This document shows positions 34,034 to 42,508 of a stretch of 64,000 bases of DNA, piece after piece. How positions within the stretch are numbered: the first letter of the stretch is position 1; each line of letters starts with the position of its first letter. Source of the stretch: an uncultured Treponema sp. Its GTDB lineage: Bacteria > Spirochaetota > Spirochaetia > Treponematales > Treponemataceae. The notes below the pieces were generated by a model. The model did not search any database, was not told the origin of the DNA, and saw only the letters and a list, made by a program, of their open reading frames with translations. Where the stretch lies: positions 310,001-374,000 of the forward strand of contig CAMVCB010000005.1 of NCBI GenBank assembly GCA_947165895.1, given 5' to 3'. The translations under genes and the position numbers were made by a program.

Positions 34034-34645
34034 ATGGTAATAAAAAAGTTTGAACCGACATCAACTGGATTATGCCGTCTTACGCCGGACCAGGGTGCTG
34101 TATTTTATATCCGTAAAGAATACCTTGAACATATTGATTTTGAAGGCATTTATGCCGGTGCAGAATTTTCGGATGATGAAGTTTCAGAGCTGCTTGATGC
34201 GGGGCTTGCTTCTGTAGTTGAACTTAAGGCAATCACATATCTTGCCCGCTGTGAACAGTGCCGCTTCAAACTTAGCAGTAAACTGGCTCAGAAAGGCTAT
34301 GAAAAAAAATATATAAACATGGCCCTGGACTTTCTGGAAAGTAAAAATCTTTTGAGCGATTCCCGCTTTGCAAGTGCCTGGCTGAACGGCCGCCGTACAA
34401 ATCATTATGAAGGCCGGTCAAAACTTTCTGCTGAGCTTGCTTCACGCGGAATCTCCCGTGAAATTGCCGCAGCCGCCCTTGATGAATTTTTTACGGAAAA
34501 TGATGAATTTGAAATCTGCTGCAAGGCATACAAAAAACTCAGCGGCAAGGGAAAATCAGATGAAAAATTGATTTCTTCCCTAATGTCAGCTGGATTTTCC
34601 TGGAAGTTGATAAAATCCGTTATGGAAGAAATTGAAAACCCGTGA
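34034..34645 (+). CDS. recX: Regulatory protein RecX
   Basis: Small helical modulator of RecA filaments, 203 residues. The RecX repeats are visible: LKAITYLARCEQCRFKLSSKLAQKGY, then ALDFLESKNLLSDSRFASAWLNGRRTNHYEGRSKLSAEL (D-x-R-[FY]-A-x-x-[FW] signature), and a third repeat SLMSAGFSWKLIKSVMEE. A 60-residue N-terminal extension with a beta character precedes the repeats. No recA is nearby. It is the first gene of a plus-strand run ahead of a peptide transporter, 24 bases from the next start, which may be chance clustering. Confidence 0.88.
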   Translation: MVIKKFEPTSTGLCRLTPDQGAVFYIRKEYLEHIDFEGIYAGAEFSDDEVSELLDAGLASVVELKAITYLARCEQCRFKLSSKLAQKGYEKKYINMALDFLESKNLLSDSRFASAWLNGRRTNHYEGRSKLSAELASRGISREIAAAALDEFFTENDEFEICCKAYKKLSGKGKSDEKLISSLMSAGFSWKLIKSVMEEIENP

Positions 34646-34669
34646 TAAAATTGATATGGATTTGTGTTA

Positions 34670-36508
34670 ATGAGACTATTGAACCTGCTGAAAAAATATA
34701 TATATCTTGCCGCTGCTCTATCTGTTTATCCTTTTTCTGTTTCCTGTTCAAAAACTCTGGAACTGGATATTGCAGAAATTGAAGCGATTCAGAAGTCTCT
34801 TGATTACGATTTACTCCAGAAATCTCTTTCCAGACCCTACCTTAATCAGCCTTTTAAGCCCGGAAAAACCGGCGGAATCTGGAATGACACGATTCTTTCT
34901 GACCCAAAAACTTTTAATCAGCTTGTAGGAATTCGTGACGGAAGCAGTCATGACATTATTACAAAAACTCTGACCGGGCTTTTTGATTATGATCCTGTCG
35001 ATAAAAAATGGTTGTCACATGCTGCTTCCTTTCAGACTGAATTAAATTCTGAAACAGGCATGCTTATCCTGCATTGTAAAATCCGTGATGACATTTACTG
35101 GACCTACTGCAATTCTGACGAAAAAATCCCCCTTACATCTGATGATTTTGTCTTCTGGTATAATGAAATTGAAGGCGATGAAAAGGCTGGGCTTGGCGGC
35201 TATGAAGGACAGTGCCTTACTATGCCGGACGGAAGCCAGGCTCATATAGACTGCATAAAAATTGATGATAAGAATTTTGATTTTATTTACCCCCGGGCTG
35301 TAGCAGAGCCTCTGCTTCATTCAAATATGACCTGCTGTCCTTCCTTTATTTTCCGTCCCGCAAAAGAAAAAGGCGGCATAGACGGCGTAAAAAATCTTTT
35401 TGGTATCAACTGCGACCCGAAAACAATTCCTTCCTGCGGAAAATTCTATATAACTGAATACATTCCTTCCCGCCGTCTTGTTTTTACAAGAAATCCTTAT
35501 TACTGGGAAAAGGATGAAAATGGAACTTCTATTCCATATTATGAGCAGCTTGTATGCCAGATTGTCGGCGACCAGAATACGGATTATCTGCTTTTCCGTC
35601 AGGGAAAAACAGAAGTCTATTCTCCCCGCCCTGAAGAATTGAGTGATGTTGTAAACAATCAGAAATCAGATTACACGGTTTACAATGCAGAAGGTTCAAT
35701 GGGCAGCCAGCTCTGGACTTTTAATCAGAATCCAAAAAACAGGGAGCAGCCTTTTTACAGCTGGTTTACAAAAAAAGAATTCCGTCAGGCTATGAGCTGT
35801 ATTTTGAACCGGGAAAGAATCATTAATCAGACTTACCGCGGACTTGCAGAAGCCCAGTATTTTTTCTTTCCGCCAATCAATCCTTACTACAATGAAAAAA
35901 TTCAGCTGGAGTACCTCTATAATCCTGAGAGAGCAAAAAAACTTCTTTCCCGTGCAGGCTTTAAATGGGATGAAGAAGGAAAACTTATTGATGAAAAAGG
36001 AAATACTGTTGAGTTTGATCTTTCAATTGCATCGGGAATTACCGTTACAAATGATATTGCCCAGATTATCAGTGATGAAGGGGCAAAAATCGGAATAAAA
36101 ATAAATGTGCGTCAGACAGATTTCCAAAAGCTTGTTGAAGCTGCGACTACCACTTTTGACTGGCAGTCATTGATTATAGGACTTGGGATTTATGCCTTCC
36201 CGACTCAGGGTTCAAATGTCTGGCCTTCAAGCGGAAATCTTCATATCTGGTATCCGCTTCAGAAGGAAGCTGCCACAGACTGGGAAGCCCGCATAGACTA
36301 TCTTTATGAAGAAGGGGGCTGTGCGCTTGACCCGGCTGCTGCAAAAAAAATCTGGGATGAGTATCAGGCTATCTTTCTGGAAGAATGTCCGGTTATTTTC
36401 CTTGTGCGCGAAAGAAGCTTCTGTGCAATCCGTAACCGCTGGGATTTATCGAATGTTTATTTTGATAACAAAAACGGCTTTGAAACAGAGTGGATTTATT
36501 TGCGTTAG
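34670..36508 (+). CDS. Peptide ABC transporter substrate-binding lipoprotein (OppA/DppA type)
   Basis: Family 5 extracellular solute-binding protein of 612 residues. The signal peptide ends VSVSCSKT. The mature protein shows the family core, DDIYWTYCN followed by LTSDDFVFWYNEI, GKFYITEYIPSRRLVFTRNPYYWEKDE, and FRQAMSCILNRERIINQTYRGLAEA. It should capture oligopeptides for the permeases encoded downstream. I prefer the ATG over a GTG two codons earlier because GGA lies 9 bases before it. A diguanylate cyclase gene separates it from the permease genes. Confidence 0.9.
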   Translation: MRLLNLLKKYIYLAAALSVYPFSVSCSKTLELDIAEIEAIQKSLDYDLLQKSLSRPYLNQPFKPGKTGGIWNDTILSDPKTFNQLVGIRDGSSHDIITKTLTGLFDYDPVDKKWLSHAASFQTELNSETGMLILHCKIRDDIYWTYCNSDEKIPLTSDDFVFWYNEIEGDEKAGLGGYEGQCLTMPDGSQAHIDCIKIDDKNFDFIYPRAVAEPLLHSNMTCCPSFIFRPAKEKGGIDGVKNLFGINCDPKTIPSCGKFYITEYIPSRRLVFTRNPYYWEKDENGTSIPYYEQLVCQIVGDQNTDYLLFRQGKTEVYSPRPEELSDVVNNQKSDYTVYNAEGSMGSQLWTFNQNPKNREQPFYSWFTKKEFRQAMSCILNRERIINQTYRGLAEAQYFFFPPINPYYNEKIQLEYLYNPERAKKLLSRAGFKWDEEGKLIDEKGNTVEFDLSIASGITVTNDIAQIISDEGAKIGIKINVRQTDFQKLVEAATTTFDWQSLIIGLGIYAFPTQGSNVWPSSGNLHIWYPLQKEAATDWEARIDYLYEEGGCALDPAAAKKIWDEYQAIFLEECPVIFLVRERSFCAIRNRWDLSNVYFDNKNGFETEWIYLR

Positions 36509-36552
36509 AGTGAAAAGTTGTTTATAATATCAGCTAAGGCTTTATAGAATTC

Positions 36553-38235
36553 ATGCGGTACAGAAGCAGGGTAAATCGAACTATAATTTTTGCAATTATT
36601 TCTCTTTTTGTATGTAATTTTGCTGTCAGACTTATTTACGGCAGTTATCGCAGAAGCCTTGAAAGAAAAAACGATAAGATTCTTGACGAAAAAATTGCAC
36701 AAATCAGTTATGAACAGGGAGGAATGGATTATAACATTTCTCTTCTGGAATCTCTCCTTAAATTAAAAAATCTTACAGATGCCCAGTATGGACGTATTTA
36801 TCTTTTAATTGCCAATTCCCATTACATTGCCGGCGACATGAAATCATATTTTGACGTCATAGGAAAGGCTCTTTTTTATAATCAGAGGGCAGGGGCTAAG
36901 GATGATACGATTTATCTTTATGCAAATATGGCAAAATATTTTCTGGAAATAAATGCAGATGAGCAGGCTTTTTCTCTTATAAAAAGGGCAGCAGCTTTCG
37001 GTTCTTTTTACAGCTGTGAAAATATTCTTACAAGAATTCAGGCACTACAGGTATATTCTAGCTATTTGATTGCAGAAAAAAAATATGAAAATGCCTATCT
37101 TGCGGCTCAAAAAATTATAGATGACGCTCCTGCTACAGCTTCCTTTACGCCTGTTTTTCCCAAGCGCTTTGAAAGGTCAGGAAAGGCTATAAAGGCCATG
37201 ATTCTTCTTAAGCAGAATAAAATTAACGAGGCTTACATAACTGCCTGCCAGCTTTGGGAAAAATATGCGGATGAAAATGAAAATGTTTCCCAGTTTTGTG
37301 CCTTCGATTTTTATATGCCTCTACTTGAAATAAAAACCCACTGGGCTGTTTCTCAGAAAAAATATGATAAGGCACTAGAATTCAACGAGCTGTACGGTAA
37401 ATACTGTGATATGTTTTTCTTTAAGACTAAAAAGACCCAGCTTTCTGGCTTTCTGATGTCTTCCCTGCCTCCTCAGATGGGTAAGGAGAGGGGCCAGCTT
37501 TATGCCCAGCTTTCTGAAACCTCCCAGTCTCTTGTAAAAACTCTGGTTAATGATTATACATATCTTGCAGACAATAAATTTTCTACTGTTATAAATGAGC
37601 TCGAACTCCAATCCGAAATCCATGAAAAATCGCAGGAATTGATTCATGCCCTGCTGATTAATTTATTTATTGCTGCTGTTATCCTGCTTTTTATTTATGC
37701 TGTATTCAGGGAAGCAAGAACGGACGGACTTACAAAGCTTTTTAACCGCAGGGCGCTTAATTCAAAAATCCACTGGCTTGAAAAATTCCAAAGGGGTTAT
37801 TCTGCAATTATGATTGACCTTGATGATTTTAAAAAGCTGAATGATACTTATGGACATGACTTTGGCGACGAAGTTTTGCGTTCAGTCTGTAGGGTTGTGC
37901 TTGACTCGGAGCATCATAATGTTTATGCCTACCGCTACGGGGGAGAGGAAATTGTTATAATCCTTGAACATACCTCGTTTGATGATATAATTCGTCAGGC
38001 AGAATCAATCAGGACAAAAATCTGCCGTATAAAGTTTGAAAACGGTGCCAGAATTACTGCAAGCTTTGGAATAGGAGCAAAACCCGAAAATCCTATAAAG
38101 CAGGCGGATGAAAACCTTTATTATGCAAAGAACAAGGGAAAGAATATTGTTGCATACAAGCTGAACGGAAATCAGTATCTTGCAGAACGTCGTCTGGAAA
38201 TCAGAAATCCGATGCCGGATACAGTAAAAAAATAA
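36553..38235 (+). CDS. Membrane diguanylate cyclase with periplasmic TPR-like sensor
   Basis: Makes c-di-GMP from two GTP. The 560 residues comprise a membrane segment (about 9-29), a 330-residue region of helical repeats suggestive of TPRs (IYLLIANSHYIAGDMKSYF, YLFANMAKYFLEI-like), a second membrane segment (about 366-386) and a GGDEF domain. TDGLTKLFNRRALN and the active-site loop YRYGGEEIVII (near 460-467) are intact. I see no RxxD inhibitory site at the usual distance before it. The gene lies between the peptide-binding lipoprotein and oppB, suggesting a link between peptide supply and c-di-GMP. Confidence 0.9.
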   Translation: MRYRSRVNRTIIFAIISLFVCNFAVRLIYGSYRRSLERKNDKILDEKIAQISYEQGGMDYNISLLESLLKLKNLTDAQYGRIYLLIANSHYIAGDMKSYFDVIGKALFYNQRAGAKDDTIYLYANMAKYFLEINADEQAFSLIKRAAAFGSFYSCENILTRIQALQVYSSYLIAEKKYENAYLAAQKIIDDAPATASFTPVFPKRFERSGKAIKAMILLKQNKINEAYITACQLWEKYADENENVSQFCAFDFYMPLLEIKTHWAVSQKKYDKALEFNELYGKYCDMFFFKTKKTQLSGFLMSSLPPQMGKERGQLYAQLSETSQSLVKTLVNDYTYLADNKFSTVINELELQSEIHEKSQELIHALLINLFIAAVILLFIYAVFREARTDGLTKLFNRRALNSKIHWLEKFQRGYSAIMIDLDDFKKLNDTYGHDFGDEVLRSVCRVVLDSEHHNVYAYRYGGEEIVIILEHTSFDDIIRQAESIRTKICRIKFENGARITASFGIGAKPENPIKQADENLYYAKNKGKNIVAYKLNGNQYLAERRLEIRNPMPDTVKK

Positions 38236-38257
38236 GTTAAAAATTGGATAATTAAAA

Positions 38258-39325
38258 ATGAAGGTGTGGGATTTTTATAAAAAAAAGGCTCCTCTTGCAG
38301 CCTTTATTACGGGACGACTGATTACAATGCTCGTCCTTCTTTTCTTTCTTGGCTTTGCCCTCTTCGGCCTTATGGAGCTTGCTCCCGGCGATATTGTAGA
38401 TCAGATGATGAGCCAGCAGATTATGTCCAGCATGGAAGGCGGGCATAAAAATAATCAGGTAAAAAATTCCGATGATGATTTATTTAATGAAAAGCAGATG
38501 GCTCAGCTGAGATCAGAGTTCGGACTTGATAAGCCCTTTTACATTCAGTATTTTAAGTGGCTGGAAAGGGTAATCATTCATCATGACCTTGGAACAAGCC
38601 TTATTTCCAGGGCCCCGGTCAGCTTTTTAATCCGAAGCAGAATCTGGAATTCTGTTCTCTTGAACCTTATTTCCCTTGTTTTTATCACGCTTTTTTCTTT
38701 TATACTGGGAGTTTATTTTTCCAGCAAGGCGGGAAGTAATATTGATACGGCAGTTACCTTTTTTGCCCTTTTTTTCCATGCCTTCCCGGGCCTGCTTCTT
38801 TTAATTCTTGTCCAGCTTTTTGCGGCTGTAACGGGACTTTTTCCGGTTACCGCCTATCCGGATTTTTCTTTTGCGGACGCACCTGCCCGCTTTACATTCA
38901 GCTATATACATCATATTTTCCTCCCGCTTCTTGTGTCCTTCCTGGGCGGAGCCGGAGGAACCATGCGCATGATCCGCGCCACCATGCTGGATCAGATGGG
39001 TATGCCTTATATTTTTGCCCTGCGGGCCCGCGGCATTTCTGAAAAACGTGTCTATCTGAATCACGCCTTCAGAAATACATTAAATCCCTATATTACGGGA
39101 AGCGCCAATCTTCTTGCCTCCCTTTTTTCAGGCTCCCTGGTTCTTGAAATCATCTTTGCCTATCCCGGAATCGGCCGCCTGATGTATGAAGCCGTAATGC
39201 AGCAGGACATCAATCTTGTTCTTGCAAATTCTATGTTTATTTCTGCCCTGGTTCTTGTGGGCATGGTAATCAGCGATATTCTTCTGGCCTTTGTGGACCC
39301 GAGAATCCGCTATGGAAAGGAGTAG
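38258..39325 (+). CDS. oppB: Peptide ABC transporter permease (OppB/DppB type)
   Basis: First permease of the oligopeptide importer, 355 residues with six membrane segments. Family marks are LMELAPGDIVDQMM near the first segment, LRSEFGLDKPFYIQYFKWL, and the EAA-like ATPase contact RARGISEKRVYLNHAFRNTLNP. The ending AFVDPRIRYGK is typical. GATAAT ends 5 bases before the ATG, and no good ribosome site is seen, so an internal leaderless start is possible. The next gene starts 6 bases after its stop. Confidence 0.92.
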   Translation: MKVWDFYKKKAPLAAFITGRLITMLVLLFFLGFALFGLMELAPGDIVDQMMSQQIMSSMEGGHKNNQVKNSDDDLFNEKQMAQLRSEFGLDKPFYIQYFKWLERVIIHHDLGTSLISRAPVSFLIRSRIWNSVLLNLISLVFITLFSFILGVYFSSKAGSNIDTAVTFFALFFHAFPGLLLLILVQLFAAVTGLFPVTAYPDFSFADAPARFTFSYIHHIFLPLLVSFLGGAGGTMRMIRATMLDQMGMPYIFALRARGISEKRVYLNHAFRNTLNPYITGSANLLASLFSGSLVLEIIFAYPGIGRLMYEAVMQQDINLVLANSMFISALVLVGMVISDILLAFVDPRIRYGKE

Positions 39326-39331
39326 GGCAGT

Positions 39332-41455
39332 ATGAAAAAGTTTCTGGAATTTCTTGCGGGAAGAAAACTCGCCTCAGTCTCCCTCATTCTTCTTCTTGTA
39401 ATCTATTTTATAATGATTTTTGCAGAATTTTTTGCTCCCTATCCTCAGACTTTGAGTTACGCTCAGAACACCTACCATCCGGCAAACGTTCAGCTCACTC
39501 TGCACGGCTTAAAAGTGCGCGAATACCGGGTAATCAATCAGGCTACCTGGAAGTATGCCCGCGTCCGTAATGCAGAATATATCCACGATCTGGGATTTTT
39601 TGTAAAAGGCCAGCCTTACCGCCTTCTGGGCTTCATTCCATGCAGCCGTCATCTTTTTGGAGCTAAGGACGGCGCCTACCCGGTTTATCTCCTTGGCGCC
39701 GACAACCTTGGCCGCGACCTTTTTTCCCGCATCGTTTACGGAAGCCGCATATCCCTGACAATCGGCTTTGTTGCGACCGCAGTTTCCCTGCTTCTTGCAA
39801 TCCTGCTTGGCGGTCTTTCCGGCTATTTTGGCGGCGGCATTGACTGGAGCATAATGCGCATAAGCGAGTTTTTCATGCTGATTCCGGGCCTTTATTTTGT
39901 CCTTTTTTTGCGCTCACTTTTAAATACAAAAATGGATACGGGCACTTCCTACATGATAATCACCCTGATTCTTGCCCTGGTCGGCTGGCCGGGCTCTGCC
40001 CGCACAATCCGCGGAATAGTTCACGCCGTTAAACGTGAGGATTTTGTCGTTGATGCCGCTCTGGAAGGAGTTCCCAGCGTTGTAATTATTTTCCGCCACA
40101 TCATTCCCCAGATTTCCAGCCTTCTGATTGTCAGTACCGCCCTCAGCGTTCCGGGCTTTATCATGAGTGAAACGACCCTTTCTTACCTGGGGCTTGGAAT
40201 TGCCGACCCTGCCGTAAGCTGGGGAAGCCTTATCAACCGGGATATTTCAACTCTTGCCAACCTCAAAAATTTTCCCTGGCTTTTGTACCCCGTCCTGATG
40301 CTGCTGCTGGTAACCCTGGCCTTTAATTTTCTGGGTGACGCCCTGCGCGACTTTTACGACCCCTACAATGCGGTCTTCAAACGAAAACTTAAGCGTCAAC
40401 AGGCTGCAGAGCAGGTGGTTGCCGGTAGTGAAACTTTCGATGGTGTACAGATTGATCCGGCAACCAAGATTACGACGGAAACAGGCGTTCCCGCCGGCAG
40501 GCGGCGGTCGGGCTTTCCGTGGTTCCGCGCTAACCGCGCTTCATTCTCAGAGCCGCTTCGCGCCTCTGAGAACGGCTGCGCCGCCACTCCAATCCCTAAC
40601 GCATTGCTTTCCGTGCAGAATCTCTGTGTAACCTTTGAAGTTCCCCGCGGCAGAAAAATTAATCTGGTGGAAGCTGCCCGCGGTGTAAGCTTTGACGTAA
40701 AACGCGGGGAAATTCTTGGCATGGTAGGTGAATCGGGAAGCGGAAAATCTGTTTCCACAACAGCCATTCCGGGACTTTTGCCCGCAAATGCCAGCTTTTC
40801 AGGTCATATTTTTTATGACGGACAGGATTTAACAGGCCTTTCTCAGGCAGAACTGCGAAAATACCGGGGAAATAAAATTGCCCTGATTTTCCAGGAGCCG
40901 GGCCGCTCCTTTGACCCCCTGCAGAACATTGGAAGCGTCTTCTGGGAAACTTACCGCATCCGGCAGCCGGAAATCACCAGGGAAGAAGCCTTTAAAAAAG
41001 CGGCAGACCTTCTTTCTGAGGTTGGAATCCCCGATCCTGCCGCAAGACTTTCTGCCTTTCCTCATCAGTTTTCCGGCGGTCAGCTTCAGAGAATCGGAAT
41101 TGCCCTTGCCCTTGCCCAGGACTGCCAGCTTTTAATTGCGGACGAGCCTACAACTGCCCTGGACGTGACAATTCAGGCCCAGATTGTTTCACTTTTACTC
41201 CGCCTTAAAAAGGAAAGAAATCTTTCTATTATATTTATAAGTCATAACATAGACCTTGTGGCCCAGATTTCTGACCGCATTGCCGTAATGTATAAAGGAA
41301 AAATCAAGGAAATAGCAAGTCCTGAAGAAATTCTGAAATCTCCAAAGCATCCTTACACAAAGGCTTTGCTTGCCGCTGTACCTCAGTTTGGCAATCATTA
41401 CACTCTGGGAAAAATGCAGTCAATTTCAGAAGAGGAGAGGTCTCAGTATGAGTAA
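39332..41455 (+). CDS. Fusion of peptide permease (OppC) and ATP-binding protein (OppD)
   Basis: A 707-residue fusion. Residues 1-355 are an OppC/DppC permease with NLGRDLFSRIVYGSRISL and the EAA loop AALEGVPSVVIIFRHIIPQ. Residues about 425-707 are an OppD-type ATPase: Walker A GESGSGKS, signature FSGGQLQRIGIALAL, Walker B LLIADEPTTALD and switch His in ISHN. The 60-residue linker contains an in-frame GC-rich palindromic repeat (residues about 387-424). The stop overlaps the oppF start by 8 bases. The fused layout supplies one permease and one ATPase in a single chain. Confidence 0.92.
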   Translation: MKKFLEFLAGRKLASVSLILLLVIYFIMIFAEFFAPYPQTLSYAQNTYHPANVQLTLHGLKVREYRVINQATWKYARVRNAEYIHDLGFFVKGQPYRLLGFIPCSRHLFGAKDGAYPVYLLGADNLGRDLFSRIVYGSRISLTIGFVATAVSLLLAILLGGLSGYFGGGIDWSIMRISEFFMLIPGLYFVLFLRSLLNTKMDTGTSYMIITLILALVGWPGSARTIRGIVHAVKREDFVVDAALEGVPSVVIIFRHIIPQISSLLIVSTALSVPGFIMSETTLSYLGLGIADPAVSWGSLINRDISTLANLKNFPWLLYPVLMLLLVTLAFNFLGDALRDFYDPYNAVFKRKLKRQQAAEQVVAGSETFDGVQIDPATKITTETGVPAGRRRSGFPWFRANRASFSEPLRASENGCAATPIPNALLSVQNLCVTFEVPRGRKINLVEAARGVSFDVKRGEILGMVGESGSGKSVSTTAIPGLLPANASFSGHIFYDGQDLTGLSQAELRKYRGNKIALIFQEPGRSFDPLQNIGSVFWETYRIRQPEITREEAFKKAADLLSEVGIPDPAARLSAFPHQFSGGQLQRIGIALALAQDCQLLIADEPTTALDVTIQAQIVSLLLRLKKERNLSIIFISHNIDLVAQISDRIAVMYKGKIKEIASPEEILKSPKHPYTKALLAAVPQFGNHYTLGKMQSISEEERSQYE
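40490..40602 (+). repeat. GC-rich palindromic repeat translated in frame
   Basis: A GC-rich stretch in the fusion linker. It has 9-bp perfect arms TTCTCAGAG (40544-40552) and CTCTGAGAA (40564-40572), with outer GGGCTTTCCGTGG and AATCCCTAACGC blocks. It is translated as an Arg/Pro/Ala/Ser segment unrelated to either neighbouring domain. From memory, unverified, blocks of the form GCGTTAGGGATT...GGAAAGCCCG recur between genes in many gut bacteria. Confidence 0.65.
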
Positions 41456-42404
41456 AATTCTTGAAGTCCGCAATTTATACAAGCAGTTTAATATGGAAGC
41501 CGGCTTTTTTTCCAAAAACCGCCAGAACGTTTATGCTGTAAATGACCTTTCCTTTACCCTTGAAAAGGGACAGACTTACGGAATTGTCGGTGAATCCGGC
41601 TGCGGAAAAACTACAACTGCAAAAATGATTATCCGGCTTTTTAAGCAGACCTCCGGAGAAATCATTTATTATCCCGGGGAAGGCCAGGCTCTTTCGCTTT
41701 CATCCCTGAATAAAAAAGAGCTTTCCCGCTACCGGGAGCAGGTAAAATATGTTTTTCAGGACCCTGCCCGTTCCCTCAATCCCCGTATGTCGGTTTTTGA
41801 GGTACTCACTGCAGGTTTAAAATATTCTTCCCTCTGGCAGGGCCGTGACCAGGCTTTAGAAAGCGCGTCAAAAATCCTTTGTGAGGTTGGACTTTCGGAA
41901 GGGGATTTGTTCCGCCGTCCGGCAGAATTTTCGGGCGGTCAGCGGCAGCGCATTTCCATTGCCCGCGGACTTATTATGAATCCCCGCCTTCTTTTATGCG
42001 ATGAAGTTGTAAGTGCCCTTGATGTTTCCATTCAGGGACAGATTATAAACCTTTTATGTGATCTGCGGGAAAAACGAGGCCTGACTTATTTATTTATCAC
42101 CCATGATTTAAAAGTAGCCTGCTACTTCTGCGACAGAATCGGCGTAATGTACCGCGGTCTTATGGTAGAAGAAGCTCCTGCAAAAGACCTTTATAAAAAT
42201 GCCCTTCATCCATACACAAAGCTTCTTTTCAGCGGAGCCAGAGGCGAGCTTACGGCATCAAATAAGGAAGTAAAAACAAGCCTTAGTCAGGAAAAATGCT
42301 GTCCTTTTGCCTACCGCTGTCCTCATGCAATGGAACGCTGTCAGAAAGAAGTCCCTGCTTTCAGGAATGGGGGAAACGGGCACAAAATCCGCTGTTTTTT
42401 ATAA
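41448..42404 (+). CDS. oppF: Peptide ABC transporter ATP-binding protein (OppF/DppF type)
   Basis: Second ATPase of the peptide importer, 318 residues. Walker A GESGCGKT is at 48-55, followed by YVFQDPARSLNPRMSV, signature FSGGQRQRISIARGL, Walker B LLLCDEVVSALD (Val in place of the usual Pro after DE) and ITHDLKVACYFCDRI. The terminal cysteine-rich CPFAYRCPHAMERC is the usual OppF C-terminal motif. The start MSKILEVRNL has GGAGAGG upstream. A frame beginning earlier only runs through the end of the fusion gene. Confidence 0.92.
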   Translation: MSKILEVRNLYKQFNMEAGFFSKNRQNVYAVNDLSFTLEKGQTYGIVGESGCGKTTTAKMIIRLFKQTSGEIIYYPGEGQALSLSSLNKKELSRYREQVKYVFQDPARSLNPRMSVFEVLTAGLKYSSLWQGRDQALESASKILCEVGLSEGDLFRRPAEFSGGQRQRISIARGLIMNPRLLLCDEVVSALDVSIQGQIINLLCDLREKRGLTYLFITHDLKVACYFCDRIGVMYRGLMVEEAPAKDLYKNALHPYTKLLFSGARGELTASNKEVKTSLSQEKCCPFAYRCPHAMERCQKEVPAFRNGGNGHKIRCFL

Positions 42405-42508
42405 ATTCTATATTTCTTAAGTTATACTTAAAAATTTAAGAATAATTGAAACTTTCCCTGCTTTCCTGTAGTATTAGGCAAGAAAATACATTTCTTGGGG
42501 GAATCAGA

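Noticed and set aside
42405-42508. Possible glycine riboswitch before glyA
   Set aside because: The leader is AT-rich, with only a short TTCTTAA/TTAAGAA repeat and none of the glycine aptamer core motifs.
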